Below are positions 44,687 to 52,872 of a DNA stretch of 64,000 bases, in pieces. The position numbers and the translations under genes were made by a program. The notes under the pieces are model-generated. The model was given only the letters and a program-made list of their open reading frames with translations, made no database searches and was not told the DNA's origin. Numbering within the stretch: the first letter of the stretch is position 1; every line of letters begins with the position of its first letter. Location: contig CANJQN010000010.1 of assembly GCA_947476465.1 (NCBI GenBank), positions 1 through 64,000 of the forward strand. The letters run 5' to 3'. Source of the DNA: Comamonadaceae bacterium. GTDB taxonomy: Bacteria; Pseudomonadota; Gammaproteobacteria; Burkholderiales; Burkholderiaceae_C.

Positions 44687-45718
44687 TCAGCGCACTTGCA
44701 CCGGCGCGCCCGTGCCGCGTTCGGCGATCACGCCGATCTCGTGCACCGATTCACCCTGCGCTTGCAGCGTCTGCGCCGTGGCCTGGGCGTTCGCCGCGTC
44801 CACCACCACCACCATACCGATGCCATTGTTGAAGGTGCGGTTCATCTCGAAATCGGAGATGGCGGCCGTTTTCTGCAGCCAGGCGAACAGCTCGGTTTGC
44901 GGCCAGCTGCCCTTTTTCAGGTGAGCGGCCGTGCCTTCGGGCAGCACGCGGGGGATGTTCTCGAGCAGGCCGCCGCCGGTGATGTGCGCCAGGGCCTTGA
45001 TGGGGTGCTGGACCAGGGCGGCCAGCACGCTGCGCACGTACAGGCGGGTCGGCTCCATCACCGTCTGGCGGAACGGGCGGCCGTCCAGCGTGGTCGGCAG
45101 GGCGGCACCGGCGCGGTCGATGCACTTGCGCACCAGCGAAAACCCGTTGGAGTGCACGCCCGAGGAGGCCAGGCCCAGCACCACGTCGCCGGGTTTCACG
45201 TCGCGGCCGGTGAGGATCTTGCTTTTTTCCACGGCGCCCACGCAAAAGCCGGCCAGGTCGTATTCGCCTGCCGGGTACATGCCGGGCATCTCGGCGGTTT
45301 CGCCGCCGATCAGCGCGCAGTGAGACAGCTCGCAGCCGCGGGCGATGCCGCCGACCACCGCCGCGGCGGTGTCGATGTCGAGCTTGCCGCAGGCGAAGTA
45401 GTCCAGGAAGAACAGCGGCTCGGCGCCTTGCACGAGCACGTCGTTGACGCTCATGGCCACCAGGTCAATGCCCACGGTGTCGTGCATGTTCCACTCGAAC
45501 GCCAGCTTGAGCTTGGTGCCCACCCCGTCGGTGCCCGACACCAGCACCGGCTCCTTGTAGCGCTTGGGCACCTCGAACAGCGCGCCGAAGCCGCCGATGC
45601 CCGCCAGCACCCCTTCGCGTAGGGTCTTTTTGGCGAGCGGCTTGATGCGCTCGACCAGTGCGTCGCCGGCGTCGATGTCGACGCCAGCGTCCTTGTACGA
45701 GAGGGGGGATTGGGTCAT
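44687..45718 (-). CDS. purM: Phosphoribosylformylglycinamidine cyclo-ligase
   Basis: The 343-residue enzyme forms aminoimidazole ribotide in purine synthesis. It shows [20 protein letters not shown], the nucleotide-binding [25 protein letters not shown] and [20 protein letters not shown] 45718 gives the normal N-terminus; an in-frame ATG at 45763 lies too far upstream. It is divergent from hda, an arrangement common in this group. Confidence 0.95.
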   Translation of the reverse strand: MTQSPLSYKDAGVDIDAGDALVERIKPLAKKTLREGVLAGIGGFGALFEVPKRYKEPVLVSGTDGVGTKLKLAFEWNMHDTVGIDLVAMSVNDVLVQGAEPLFFLDYFACGKLDIDTAAAVVGGIARGCELSHCALIGGETAEMPGMYPAGEYDLAGFCVGAVEKSKILTGRDVKPGDVVLGLASSGVHSNGFSLVRKCIDRAGAALPTTLDGRPFRQTVMEPTRLYVRSVLAALVQHPIKALAHITGGGLLENIPRVLPEGTAAHLKKGSWPQTELFAWLQKTAAISDFEMNRTFNNGIGMVVVVDAANAQATAQTLQAQGESVHEIGVIAERGTGAPVQVR

Positions 45719-45916
45719 TGGGGTGGGTTTGGCTGGGGTGGTGGGCCGCGCGGGCAGGCGCACTGGGGCAGCGCGAATAGAATTTGGGGGATTTTACTTT
45801 CCGGCCCCACCCCCCTTGATGCTCTTCGTCGCCCCGCAGCTGCGTGCCCCCGCTTTCGGCGCGGCCGTCCTGCGCCCAGCCGCGCCCCGTCTGGCCCGGC
45901 GACGATGCCGCCGGTC

Positions 45917-46591
45917 ATGAAACAGATCGCCCTGGACATCGGGCTGGCCCGCGCGCCCACTCTGGCGAGCTATTGCGCCGGGCCCAACGAGGCCGCGCTG
46001 GCCCACCTGCGCTTGTGGGCCGGAAGCCCGACGCGCTCTCCGGTGCCCACCTACCTCTGGGGCGAGAGCGGCAGCGGCAAGACTCACCTGCTCACGGCCG
46101 TGGCCGAGGTGCTGCGCGAACAGGGCGCCTCGGTCGGCTGGCTCGACGCCAGCCAGGCCGAGCCACCCCCCTTCGACGAGCGCTGGGCCGCCGTGCTGAT
46201 GGACGAGGTGCACCTGTACACCGCCGTGCAGCAGCAAGCGGCCTTCAGCTGGTTCGTGCAGGCCCAGGCCCTGCAGCGCGGCGTGCTGGCGGCCGGCGAG
46301 CTGCCGGCGGCCGACCTGAAGCTGCGCGAAGACCTGCGCACCCGCCTTGGCTGGGGCCACGTGTTCCACCTGCAGGTGCTGTCCGAGTCCGAGCGCCGGG
46401 CCGTGTTGCGCCAGGCCGCCGATGCGCGCGGGCTGTTCCTGGCCGACGACGTGATGGACTACATGCTTCGACGCTTCTCGCGCGACCTTGGCAGCCTGAT
46501 CCAATTGCTCGAGCATCTGGACGCCTACGCCCTGCAGGCCAAGCGCGCCATCACCATTCCCCTGATCCGCTCCATGCTGGAGAACGATTGA
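45917..46591 (+). CDS. hda: DnaA regulatory inactivator Hda
   Basis: The 224-residue AAA+ protein resembles the DnaA nucleotide-binding domain: Walker A GESGSGKTHLL near residue 47, Walker B VLMDEVHLY near 95, and sensor region RRFSRDLGSLIQLLEHLD. With the sliding clamp it stimulates ATP hydrolysis on DnaA. The N-terminal KQIALDIG may contain the clamp-binding motif. ATG 45917 was chosen; ATG 45905 adds four residues. Its stop overlaps the TTG start of the next gene. Confidence 0.88.
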   Translation: MKQIALDIGLARAPTLASYCAGPNEAALAHLRLWAGSPTRSPVPTYLWGESGSGKTHLLTAVAEVLREQGASVGWLDASQAEPPPFDERWAAVLMDEVHLYTAVQQQAAFSWFVQAQALQRGVLAAGELPAADLKLREDLRTRLGWGHVFHLQVLSESERRAVLRQAADARGLFLADDVMDYMLRRFSRDLGSLIQLLEHLDAYALQAKRAITIPLIRSMLEND

Positions 46592-47277
46592 CCGCCCCCG
46601 ACATCCCGATCACGCGCCTGGCGCTGTTCGACCTCGACCACACCCTGCTGCCCATCGACTCGGATCACGAATGGGGCGAATTCACCCTCGAGATCGGCTG
46701 GTGCGATCCTGGCCACTTCAAGGCCCGCAACGACGCGTTCTATGCCCAATACCAGGCGGGCACGCTCGACGTCCACGATTACGTGCGCTTTGCCACCGAG
46801 GCGATCCGCCTGCGCGGTCCCGAGGTGGCGCTGGCCGCGCGCGAACAGTTCATGCGGCGCATCATCGCGCCGGCCATCCGGCCGCAGGCGCGCGCGCTCA
46901 TCGAGCAGCACCGCGCAGCGGGCGAGCAGGTGATCATCATCACCGCCACCAACGAGTTCGTCACCCGCCCCATCGCCGATGCGCTGGGCGTCAAGGAGCT
47001 GATTGCCTTGCGGCTGGCCCGTGGCGCCGACGGCTGGATCACCGGCGAGATCGATGGAGTACCCTCCATCCGCGAAGGCAAGGTCCGGCGCATGGACGAC
47101 TGGCTGGCCGCGCGCGGCCTGGCCTGGGACCGGGTGGAAACCACCTTCTATTCCGACTCCATGAACGACCTGCCACTGCTCGAACGCGCCACCCATCCGG
47201 TGGCAACCAACCCCGACGCGCGCCTGCGCGGCATCGCCGCCGAAAGGGGCTGGCGCATACTCGACCTGTTCACATGA
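46588..47277 (+). CDS. HAD-superfamily (SerB-like, IB) phosphatase
   Basis: The 229-residue product has HAD motif I LALFDLDHTLLP (nucleophile Asp near residue 13), motif II IIITATN, and motif IV FYSDSMNDLPLL. It belongs to the HAD-IB group with phosphoserine- and histidinol-phosphate phosphatases. Starts with TTG overlapping the hda stop and overlaps pcnB by 4 bp, so it is embedded in the hda-pcnB-folK operon. The substrate is not evident. Confidence 0.85.
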   Translation: MTAPDIPITRLALFDLDHTLLPIDSDHEWGEFTLEIGWCDPGHFKARNDAFYAQYQAGTLDVHDYVRFATEAIRLRGPEVALAAREQFMRRIIAPAIRPQARALIEQHRAAGEQVIIITATNEFVTRPIADALGVKELIALRLARGADGWITGEIDGVPSIREGKVRRMDDWLAARGLAWDRVETTFYSDSMNDLPLLERATHPVATNPDARLRGIAAERGWRILDLFT

Positions 47278-48863
47278 TCAAGAAATTCATCGACCGACTG
47301 ATCGGCGCCGCCGGCAGTGCACGCAAGAAACCGAAGTTCGGCACCCGCCGCGAGACTGGTCCCGAAGAGCACGGCATCGACGTCTCGCTCGTGGACGAGC
47401 GCGCCGTCAACGTCGTGCAGACCCTCAAGCAGGCCGGCCACCAAGCCTACATCGTGGGCGGCGCCGTGCGCGACCTGCTGCTGGGGCTGCGTCCGAAAGA
47501 CTTCGACGTGGCCACCAGCGCCACGCCCGAGCAGGTCAAGGGGCTGTTTCGCCGCGCCTTCATCATCGGGCGGCGCTTTCGCATCGTGCATGTGGTCTAC
47601 GGCCGCGGCCGCGAGCACGAGGTGATCGAAGTCTCCACCTTCCGCGCCTACATGGACAATGCCGCCGCCGAGCAGGTGGCCGGCAACGAGCGCACCAGCA
47701 AGAGCGAGCTGGCCGGCATGAAGCATGCGGTCGACTCCACCGGCCGGGTGTTGCGCGACAACGTCTGGGGCCCGCAAGAGGAAGACGCCACCCGGCGCGA
47801 CTTCACCGTCAACGCCATGTACTACGACCCGCAGACGCAGGTCGTAGTCGACTATCACGGCGGCCTGCCCGATGCAAAGAAGAAGCTTTTGCGCATGATC
47901 GGCGATCCGGCCACGCGCTACCGCGAAGACCCGGTGCGCATCGTCCGCGCGATTCGCTTTTCGGCCAAGCTCGCGCCGCTGGGCTTTTCGCTCGAACCCA
48001 AGACCGGCGCGCCGCTCAAGCCCTGCCTGCCCTTGCTGGCCGACGTGCCGCAAAGCCGTCTGTTCGACGAGATGCTCAAGCTGCTGCAGACCGGCCATGC
48101 GCTGGCCACCATCGAGCAGATCAAGCGGCTGGGGCTGCAGGAGGGCATCTACCCGCTGCTGTCGCTGGTGGTCGAACGCGACGCCCAGCCTTTTGTGCGC
48201 GCCGCGCTGCAAGACACCGACCGCCGCGTCGGCGAAGGCAAGCCGGTGGCGCCCAGTTTCCTGCTGGCCTGCGTGCTGTGGGCAGACGTGCGCGATGGCT
48301 GGGCCCAGCGCCTGGCCGACAAGCGCCCGCCGTTTCCGGCGCTGCAGGACGCGATCGACGAGGTGTTCGATCGCCGTATCGGCGACGTCTCGGGCCGCGG
48401 CAAGCTGGCCGCCGACATGCGCGAGATCTGGATGATGCAACCGCGCTTTGACAAGCGCATCGGCAGCACCCCCTTCAGCCTGGTCGATCAGCCGCGCTTT
48501 CGCGCCGGCTTCGACTTCATGCGCTTGCGCGCCGACGTCGGCGAGGTCGACGTGGTGCTGGCCGACTGGTGGCAGGAGTTCAGCATGGCCAGCGATTCCG
48601 AGCGCGAGGACATGTTGTCGCTGCTGCGCGAAGAGCTGCACCAGAAGGGCGCGCGCCGTGTGCGCACACCGCGTCCTCAGGTCGAGCGCGCCGAGCATGC
48701 CGAAGGTGGTGATGTACCCGCCCGGCCAAGTGACGCCGATGCCGGCGCCCCCGATGACAGCCAGCCGGCCGACCCCGACGCCCCCGCGCGCAAGCGCCGC
48801 CGTCGCCGCCGCAAGCCTGGCGGTGGCGATGGCGCTGCCCCGGCCGCGGGCGCCGAACACTGA
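47274..48863 (+). CDS. pcnB: Poly(A) polymerase I
   Basis: The 529-residue enzyme adds 3' poly(A) tails that promote RNA decay. The nucleotidyltransferase core AYIVGGAVRDLLLGLRPKDF and DFDVATSATPEQVKGLFRRAF, and RRDFTVNAMYYDP, are intact near residues 60-185. The C-terminus is highly basic (ARKRRRRRRKPGG), typical of PcnB rather than CCA-adding enzymes. It overlaps the HAD gene by 4 bp and precedes folK by 6 bp. Confidence 0.93.
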   Translation: MIKKFIDRLIGAAGSARKKPKFGTRRETGPEEHGIDVSLVDERAVNVVQTLKQAGHQAYIVGGAVRDLLLGLRPKDFDVATSATPEQVKGLFRRAFIIGRRFRIVHVVYGRGREHEVIEVSTFRAYMDNAAAEQVAGNERTSKSELAGMKHAVDSTGRVLRDNVWGPQEEDATRRDFTVNAMYYDPQTQVVVDYHGGLPDAKKKLLRMIGDPATRYREDPVRIVRAIRFSAKLAPLGFSLEPKTGAPLKPCLPLLADVPQSRLFDEMLKLLQTGHALATIEQIKRLGLQEGIYPLLSLVVERDAQPFVRAALQDTDRRVGEGKPVAPSFLLACVLWADVRDGWAQRLADKRPPFPALQDAIDEVFDRRIGDVSGRGKLAADMREIWMMQPRFDKRIGSTPFSLVDQPRFRAGFDFMRLRADVGEVDVVLADWWQEFSMASDSEREDMLSLLREELHQKGARRVRTPRPQVERAEHAEGGDVPARPSDADAGAPDDSQPADPDAPARKRRRRRRKPGGGDGAAPAAGAEH

Positions 48864-48869
48864 CCCTTT

Positions 48870-49355
48870 GTGACCCCGGAGCCCGCGGTGCGCGAACCCG
48901 TCACCGCGTATATCGCCCTGGGTGCCAACCTCGGTGATGCTCCGGCGGCGGTGAAGGCGGCCCTGCAGGCGCTCGATGCGCTCCCCCAGACCCGTGTGCT
49001 GGCCCGCTCCAGCCTGTACCGCACCGCTCCGGTCGATGCGCAAGGGCCGGACTTCATCAACGCAGTGGCGGCCGTCGCCACGCGGTTGACGGCACAGGCT
49101 TTGCTGCAATCGCTCCAGCAACTGGAACTGTCCGCAGGCCGCGAGCGCCCGTCTCGCAACGCGCCGCGTACGCTCGACTTGGACCTTCTGCTCTTCGGCG
49201 CCGCGCACATCGACAGCCCTGCGCTCACCGTGCCCCATCCGCGCATGGCGCAGCGCGCCTTCGTGCTGGTGCCGCTGGCTGAGATCGCTCCCGGCCTGGT
49301 CAGCGCTCAGCAGCTGGCCGCAGTGGCCGGTCAGCGCATCACCCGCGATGGATGA
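48870..49355 (+). CDS. folK: 2-amino-4-hydroxy-6-hydroxymethyldihydropteridine pyrophosphokinase
   Basis: The 161-residue enzyme transfers pyrophosphate from ATP to the pterin in folate synthesis. Seen are YIALGANLGD, SSLYRTAPVDAQGPDFINAV, RTLDLDLLLFG with the metal-binding aspartates and VPHPRMAQRAFVLVPLAEI. It starts with GTG; a GTG at 48888 is an alternative that would remove six residues. It is the last gene of the hda operon. Confidence 0.92.
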   Translation: MTPEPAVREPVTAYIALGANLGDAPAAVKAALQALDALPQTRVLARSSLYRTAPVDAQGPDFINAVAAVATRLTAQALLQSLQQLELSAGRERPSRNAPRTLDLDLLLFGAAHIDSPALTVPHPRMAQRAFVLVPLAEIAPGLVSAQQLAAVAGQRITRDG

Positions 49356-49359
49356 AGGC

Positions 49360-49394
49360 AAACCTGGCTCAGCGGCCGCCGCTGAACCAGGTTT
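49360..49394 (+). terminator. Strong hairpin just after folK, probable transcription stop
   Basis: AAACCTGGCTCAGCGG pairs with CCGCTGAACCAGGTTT around a CCG loop (15 of 16 plus a possible G-U). It begins 5 bp after the folK stop. There is no long U-run, so termination by this stem alone is inferred. Confidence 0.55.
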
Positions 49395-49422
49395 GGCGGG
49401 CCGCATGCCTGCCAGTGAGAGC

Positions 49423-49513
49423 GCGCCGCGCACCTTGGGCGGGCACGCTCCCCCCTGAACCCTGCGGGTTTTTAAAGGGAACCCTCCGCATGCCCGCCCA
49501 AGGCACGCGGCGC
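49423..49513. repeat. Dispersed hairpin repeat, copy B (inverted relative to copy A)
   Basis: The 26-bp arms at 49423-49448 and 49488-49513 pair at about 23 positions around a loop that is, on the opposite strand, nearly identical to the loop at 41535-41573 (GGAGGGTTCCCTTTAAAAAC then a GAAGGG/GCAGGG difference). It lies between folK and the convergent cytochrome gene, with no coding role. Confidence 0.75.
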
Positions 49514-49568
49514 TATGGGCGCTCGAAACATTTCGCTTCGGGAAAGGTTTTGCTTCGGGGGTGGGCAA

Positions 49569-50891
49569 TCACGGCCTACTGCTCCGCTGGCGAGCCACAT
49601 CCAGCTCGCTCACGGGCCCGCCCGACTGGCCCCAGGCATTGCGGATGTAGGTGAGCACGGCGGCCACATCGGCGTCGCCCAGCACCACCGCGAAGGGCGG
49701 CATGCCGTAAGGCCTGGGGTTGCCGTCGGTGGCCGGCGCAAAACCGCCGTAGATCACCGCCTGCACGAGGTTGGCCGTCTGCGGCAGCAGTACCGCGCGA
49801 TTGCCGGCCAGCGGCGGGTAGGCGCCCGGCACGCCCTGGCCGCGATCGCCATGGCATTGGGCGCACTGCTCGCCGTAGACCCGCTCGCCGCGCGCCGACA
49901 CGACGCGGGCCGTCGCCGGGGCTTCGGCCGAGGTCTGCGTCTGGGGGATCGCCTTGAGAAACACCGCCATCGCCTGCAGATCGGCTTCGCTCAGGTGCTG
50001 CGTGCTGTGCCGCACCACCTCGGCCATCGGCCCCAGCGCGCTGGCCGGGCCGGCCCGACCGGTGTGCAGCAACTGGACGATGTCCGCAACGGACCATTCG
50101 GCCACGCCCGCCTCGGTGCGGGACGCGAGCGAGGGCGCATACCAGTTTTGCATCGGGATCATGCCGCCCGACAGGTCCATCAGGTTGCTGCCGCCCAGCG
50201 CGTCGCGCGCGCTGTGGCAGGCCGAGCAGTGGCCCAGGCCCTGAACCAGGTAGGCGCCGCGGTTCCATTCGGGCGTTTGCGCCGCATCGACCGGCTGCGC
50301 GCCGGGGCGAAAGTACAGGGCTCGCCACACGGCCAGCGCCGCCTGGGTGCGCACCGGCCACGTGAGAGCGTGCGGGAGGTTGTCGCGCTCCACCGGCGCA
50401 AGGCTGCGCAGGTAGGCGAACAAGGCGTCGGAATCGGCGCGGGTGACGCGGGTGTAGTTGGTGTACGGGAAGGCCGGGTACAGCATGCGCCCGTCGCGCG
50501 AGCGGCCGTGGTGCAGCGCGCGCCAGAAGTCCTGCGCTGTCCAGGCGCCCAGCCCGGTGCGCGGCGCCGGCGTGAGGTTGCTGGTGTAGAGCGTGCCGAA
50601 GGGCGTGTCGATGGCGCGGCCACCGGCATACGCCGGCCCGCCGCGTACGGTGTGGCACAGGGCGCAGTTGCCGGCCCGCGCCAGGTAGGCGCCGCGCTCG
50701 ACGTGCGTCGTGGCGTCGGCTGAGGCCCCTGGTGCCTGCGCCTGCGGATTCGGTTGGGCTTGTGCTTGCGATTGCGATTGCGATTGCGATTGCCCGGCAT
50801 CGTCACCGGTCTCGCTCAGGCGCCACAGCCATGCGAACACCAGCACCGCCACCAAAGCCAGCCCCACCATCACGAACCCCAGGCGCTTCAT
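49569..50891 (-). CDS. Membrane-anchored triheme c-type cytochrome
   Basis: The 440-residue product has an N-terminal membrane anchor (FVMVGLALVAVLVFAWLW), a Gln/Ser/Ala/Pro-rich linker (GQSQSQSQSQAQAQPNPQ) and three haem-binding CxxCH sites: CALCH, CSACH and CAQCH, in three cytochrome c domains. Triheme cytochromes of this type usually take electrons from periplasmic dehydrogenases. No such dehydrogenase is in this operon. The linker is encoded by a hexanucleotide repeat. It overlaps the next cytochrome stop-start by 4 bp. Confidence 0.85.
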   Translation of the reverse strand: MKRLGFVMVGLALVAVLVFAWLWRLSETGDDAGQSQSQSQSQAQAQPNPQAQAPGASADATTHVERGAYLARAGNCALCHTVRGGPAYAGGRAIDTPFGTLYTSNLTPAPRTGLGAWTAQDFWRALHHGRSRDGRMLYPAFPYTNYTRVTRADSDALFAYLRSLAPVERDNLPHALTWPVRTQAALAVWRALYFRPGAQPVDAAQTPEWNRGAYLVQGLGHCSACHSARDALGGSNLMDLSGGMIPMQNWYAPSLASRTEAGVAEWSVADIVQLLHTGRAGPASALGPMAEVVRHSTQHLSEADLQAMAVFLKAIPQTQTSAEAPATARVVSARGERVYGEQCAQCHGDRGQGVPGAYPPLAGNRAVLLPQTANLVQAVIYGGFAPATDGNPRPYGMPPFAVVLGDADVAAVLTYIRNAWGQSGGPVSELDVARQRSSRP

Positions 50892-51616
50892 GGCGTGGCC
50901 CTCCCGGCGGGCAGCACCGCGCTGCCGCAGGCGACGGGTGGTGGGCGTTCAAGCCGGGCGGCTGGCTTGGCGTCGGCCGGCACCGGCACGCTGGACAGCC
51001 ACACGGCCACGGCGTTCAGGTCGTCCGGGGCCAGCCGCTTGGCGATGGCCGCCATGCAATCGGGCGCGTGCGCGCTGCGCTGGCCGCTGCGCCAGGCGCC
51101 CATCTGGGCGCTGAGGTAGGCGCGCGGCAATCCGACCAGGCCGGGCGTATTGGGTTGGACGCCGGTGAGGGACGCACCGTGGCATTGGGCGCAGGCGGGC
51201 AGCCCGGAGCGGGCATCGCCGTTCAGGGCGAGCTGGCGTCCGCGCGCCAGTTGCTCGGCGGGGGCGCGGCTGGGGGCCGGCGCGCTGTAAGGCAGCTCGA
51301 GGCTGGCAAAGTGGTGAGCGATCTCCAGCAGGTAGGCATCGGACAGCGGATCGAGCAGGCGTGTCATCAGCCCGTAGTGCCGCCGCCCGTCACGAAAATG
51401 CAGCAGCTGGTTGTAGAGGTACCCGGCGGGCTTGCCGGCCAGGCGCGGATAAAACCCGTCGGGCGCCGCGCGGCCTTGCGCGCCGTGACAGGCGGTGCAG
51501 GCCAGCGTGCGCTGGGCGAGCGTGTCTTCGAACGGGGCCGCGGACGTGGCGGCCAAGGTGACGCAGGGGGCGAGGGCGGCGGCCCCCGCGAGCAGCAGGG
51601 CGAACAGCAATTTCAC
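50888..51616 (-). CDS. Periplasmic diheme c-type cytochrome
   Basis: The 242-residue product has a signal peptide (KLLFALLLAGAAALAPCVTLAA) and two CxxCH haem sites, CTACH and CAQCH, in a cytochrome c4/c553-like double domain. The GTG start at 51616 overlaps the stop of the upstream ferredoxin gene, and its stop overlaps the triheme gene, so the three are translationally coupled. It probably passes electrons between the ferredoxin or a reductase and the triheme cytochrome. Confidence 0.8.
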   Translation of the reverse strand: MKLLFALLLAGAAALAPCVTLAATSAAPFEDTLAQRTLACTACHGAQGRAAPDGFYPRLAGKPAGYLYNQLLHFRDGRRHYGLMTRLLDPLSDAYLLEIAHHFASLELPYSAPAPSRAPAEQLARGRQLALNGDARSGLPACAQCHGASLTGVQPNTPGLVGLPRAYLSAQMGAWRSGQRSAHAPDCMAAIAKRLAPDDLNAVAVWLSSVPVPADAKPAARLERPPPVACGSAVLPAGRATP

Positions 51617-51918
51617 AGCGTTGATGAAGCTTTGTCGGCCGCGTTTCGCAGCACCAGATCGGTATCGGGGAAGGCGACGCAAGGCAGGATCCAGCCCTGG
51701 GCCTTTTCCTCGGCCAGCAGGCCCGGCCATTCAATGCGGTAGTGCACGCGGCCGCTGGCCAGCTGCTGGATGCAGCTGCGGCAGGTGCCGTTGCGGCAGG
51801 AGGAGGGCAGCGCGAGCCCGGCGGCGTGCGCGGACTGGAGCAGCGGCCGCGCGGATGAGGCCTGGAAGCTGCATCCGTCCGCGCCGATACGGACCGTGTG
51901 GACTGTGCTCGAAGGCAT
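51613..51918 (-). CDS. Plant-type [2Fe-2S] ferredoxin
   Basis: The 101-residue protein has the plant-type cluster ligands in SCRNGTCRSC and a fourth cysteine in WILPCVAFP. It has no signal peptide, so it is probably cytoplasmic, which is odd for a gene coupled to two exported cytochromes. It is the first gene of the three-gene minus-strand operon and divergent from the DUF808 gene. Confidence 0.85.
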   Translation of the reverse strand: MPSSTVHTVRIGADGCSFQASSARPLLQSAHAAGLALPSSCRNGTCRSCIQQLASGRVHYRIEWPGLLAEEKAQGWILPCVAFPDTDLVLRNAADKASSTL

Positions 51919-51957
51919 GGCCGATCATAATCGCGGCACCTCCCACACCGCAGTCAC

Positions 51958-52872
51958 ATGGCCTCCAGTTTCTTCGCGCTTTTCGACGACATCGCCACGC
52001 TGCTCGACGATGTCGCGGCCATGAGCAAGGTGGCCGCCCGCAAGACCGCCGGCGTGCTGGGCGACGACCTGGCGCTCAACGCGCAGCAGGTTGCCGGCGT
52101 ACGCGCCGAGCGCGAGCTGCCCGTGGTCTGGGCGGTGGCCAAGGGCTCGCTCGTGAACAAGCTGATTCTGGTGCCGGCGGCGCTGGCCATCAGCGCGGTG
52201 GCGTCATGGGCGGTAACGCCGCTGCTGATGATCGGCGGCGCGTTTCTGTGTTTCGAGGGCTTCGAGAAGCTGGCGCACAGTTTTGCCGCCAGGCGCGGCG
52301 CTGACGAGGCGCATCACCGCGAACTGGTGCAGGCGCTCGACCAGCCCGCCATCGACGTGCTGGCGCTGGAGCGCGACAAGATCAAGGGGGCGGTGCGCAC
52401 CGATTTCATCCTCTCGGCCGAGATCGTGGTGATCTCGCTGGGCACGGTGGCCGGCGCCAGCTTCACGCAGCGCTTGGCCGTGCTGGCGACCATTGCGCTG
52501 GCGATGACCGTGGGCGTTTATGGCCTCGTGGCGGCCATCGTCAAGCTCGACGACCTGGGCCTGCACCTGAGCCGCCGAGCCTCGGCCGTGGCCCGCGCCA
52601 CTGGCCGCGCCATCGTGCTGGCGGCGCCCTGGCTCATGAAGACGCTGTCGGTGGTGGGGACCGCCGCCATGTTCCTGGTGGGTGGCAGCATCCTGCGGCA
52701 CGGCCTCGGGCCGCTGGCCCATTGGATCGAAGACGCACTGGCGCCGCTGCAGGGCCTGGCCGGCGCGCTCGTGGGGATGCTGGCAGACGGCCTGTTGGGT
52801 GTCGCGGCCGGCGCGGTCTTGCTGGGCTTGTGGTCGTTGGGCCAGCGCCTCGTCGGCCGAGCCCCTGCATGA
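51958..52872 (+). CDS. DUF808 family inner-membrane protein
   Basis: The 304-residue product matches the YedI/DUF808 family: FFALFDDIATLLDDVAAMSKVAARKTAGVLGDDLALNA (in part) at the start, GAFLCFEGFEKLAHSF near residue 95, and several membrane helices to the C-terminus. Its function is unknown. It overlaps the methyltransferase gene by 4 bp. Confidence 0.85.
   Translation: MASSFFALFDDIATLLDDVAAMSKVAARKTAGVLGDDLALNAQQVAGVRAERELPVVWAVAKGSLVNKLILVPAALAISAVASWAVTPLLMIGGAFLCFEGFEKLAHSFAARRGADEAHHRELVQALDQPAIDVLALERDKIKGAVRTDFILSAEIVVISLGTVAGASFTQRLAVLATIALAMTVGVYGLVAAIVKLDDLGLHLSRRASAVARATGRAIVLAAPWLMKTLSVVGTAAMFLVGGSILRHGLGPLAHWIEDALAPLQGLAGALVGMLADGLLGVAAGAVLLGLWSLGQRLVGRAPA

Noticed and set aside
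47148..49568. About 800-codon open frame antisense to pcnB and folK
   Set aside because: Low-complexity composition with no motif; both sense genes are clearly identified.
50740..50795. Possible CRISPR-like repeat array
   Set aside because: The hexamer is directly adjacent without spacers and encodes a protein linker.
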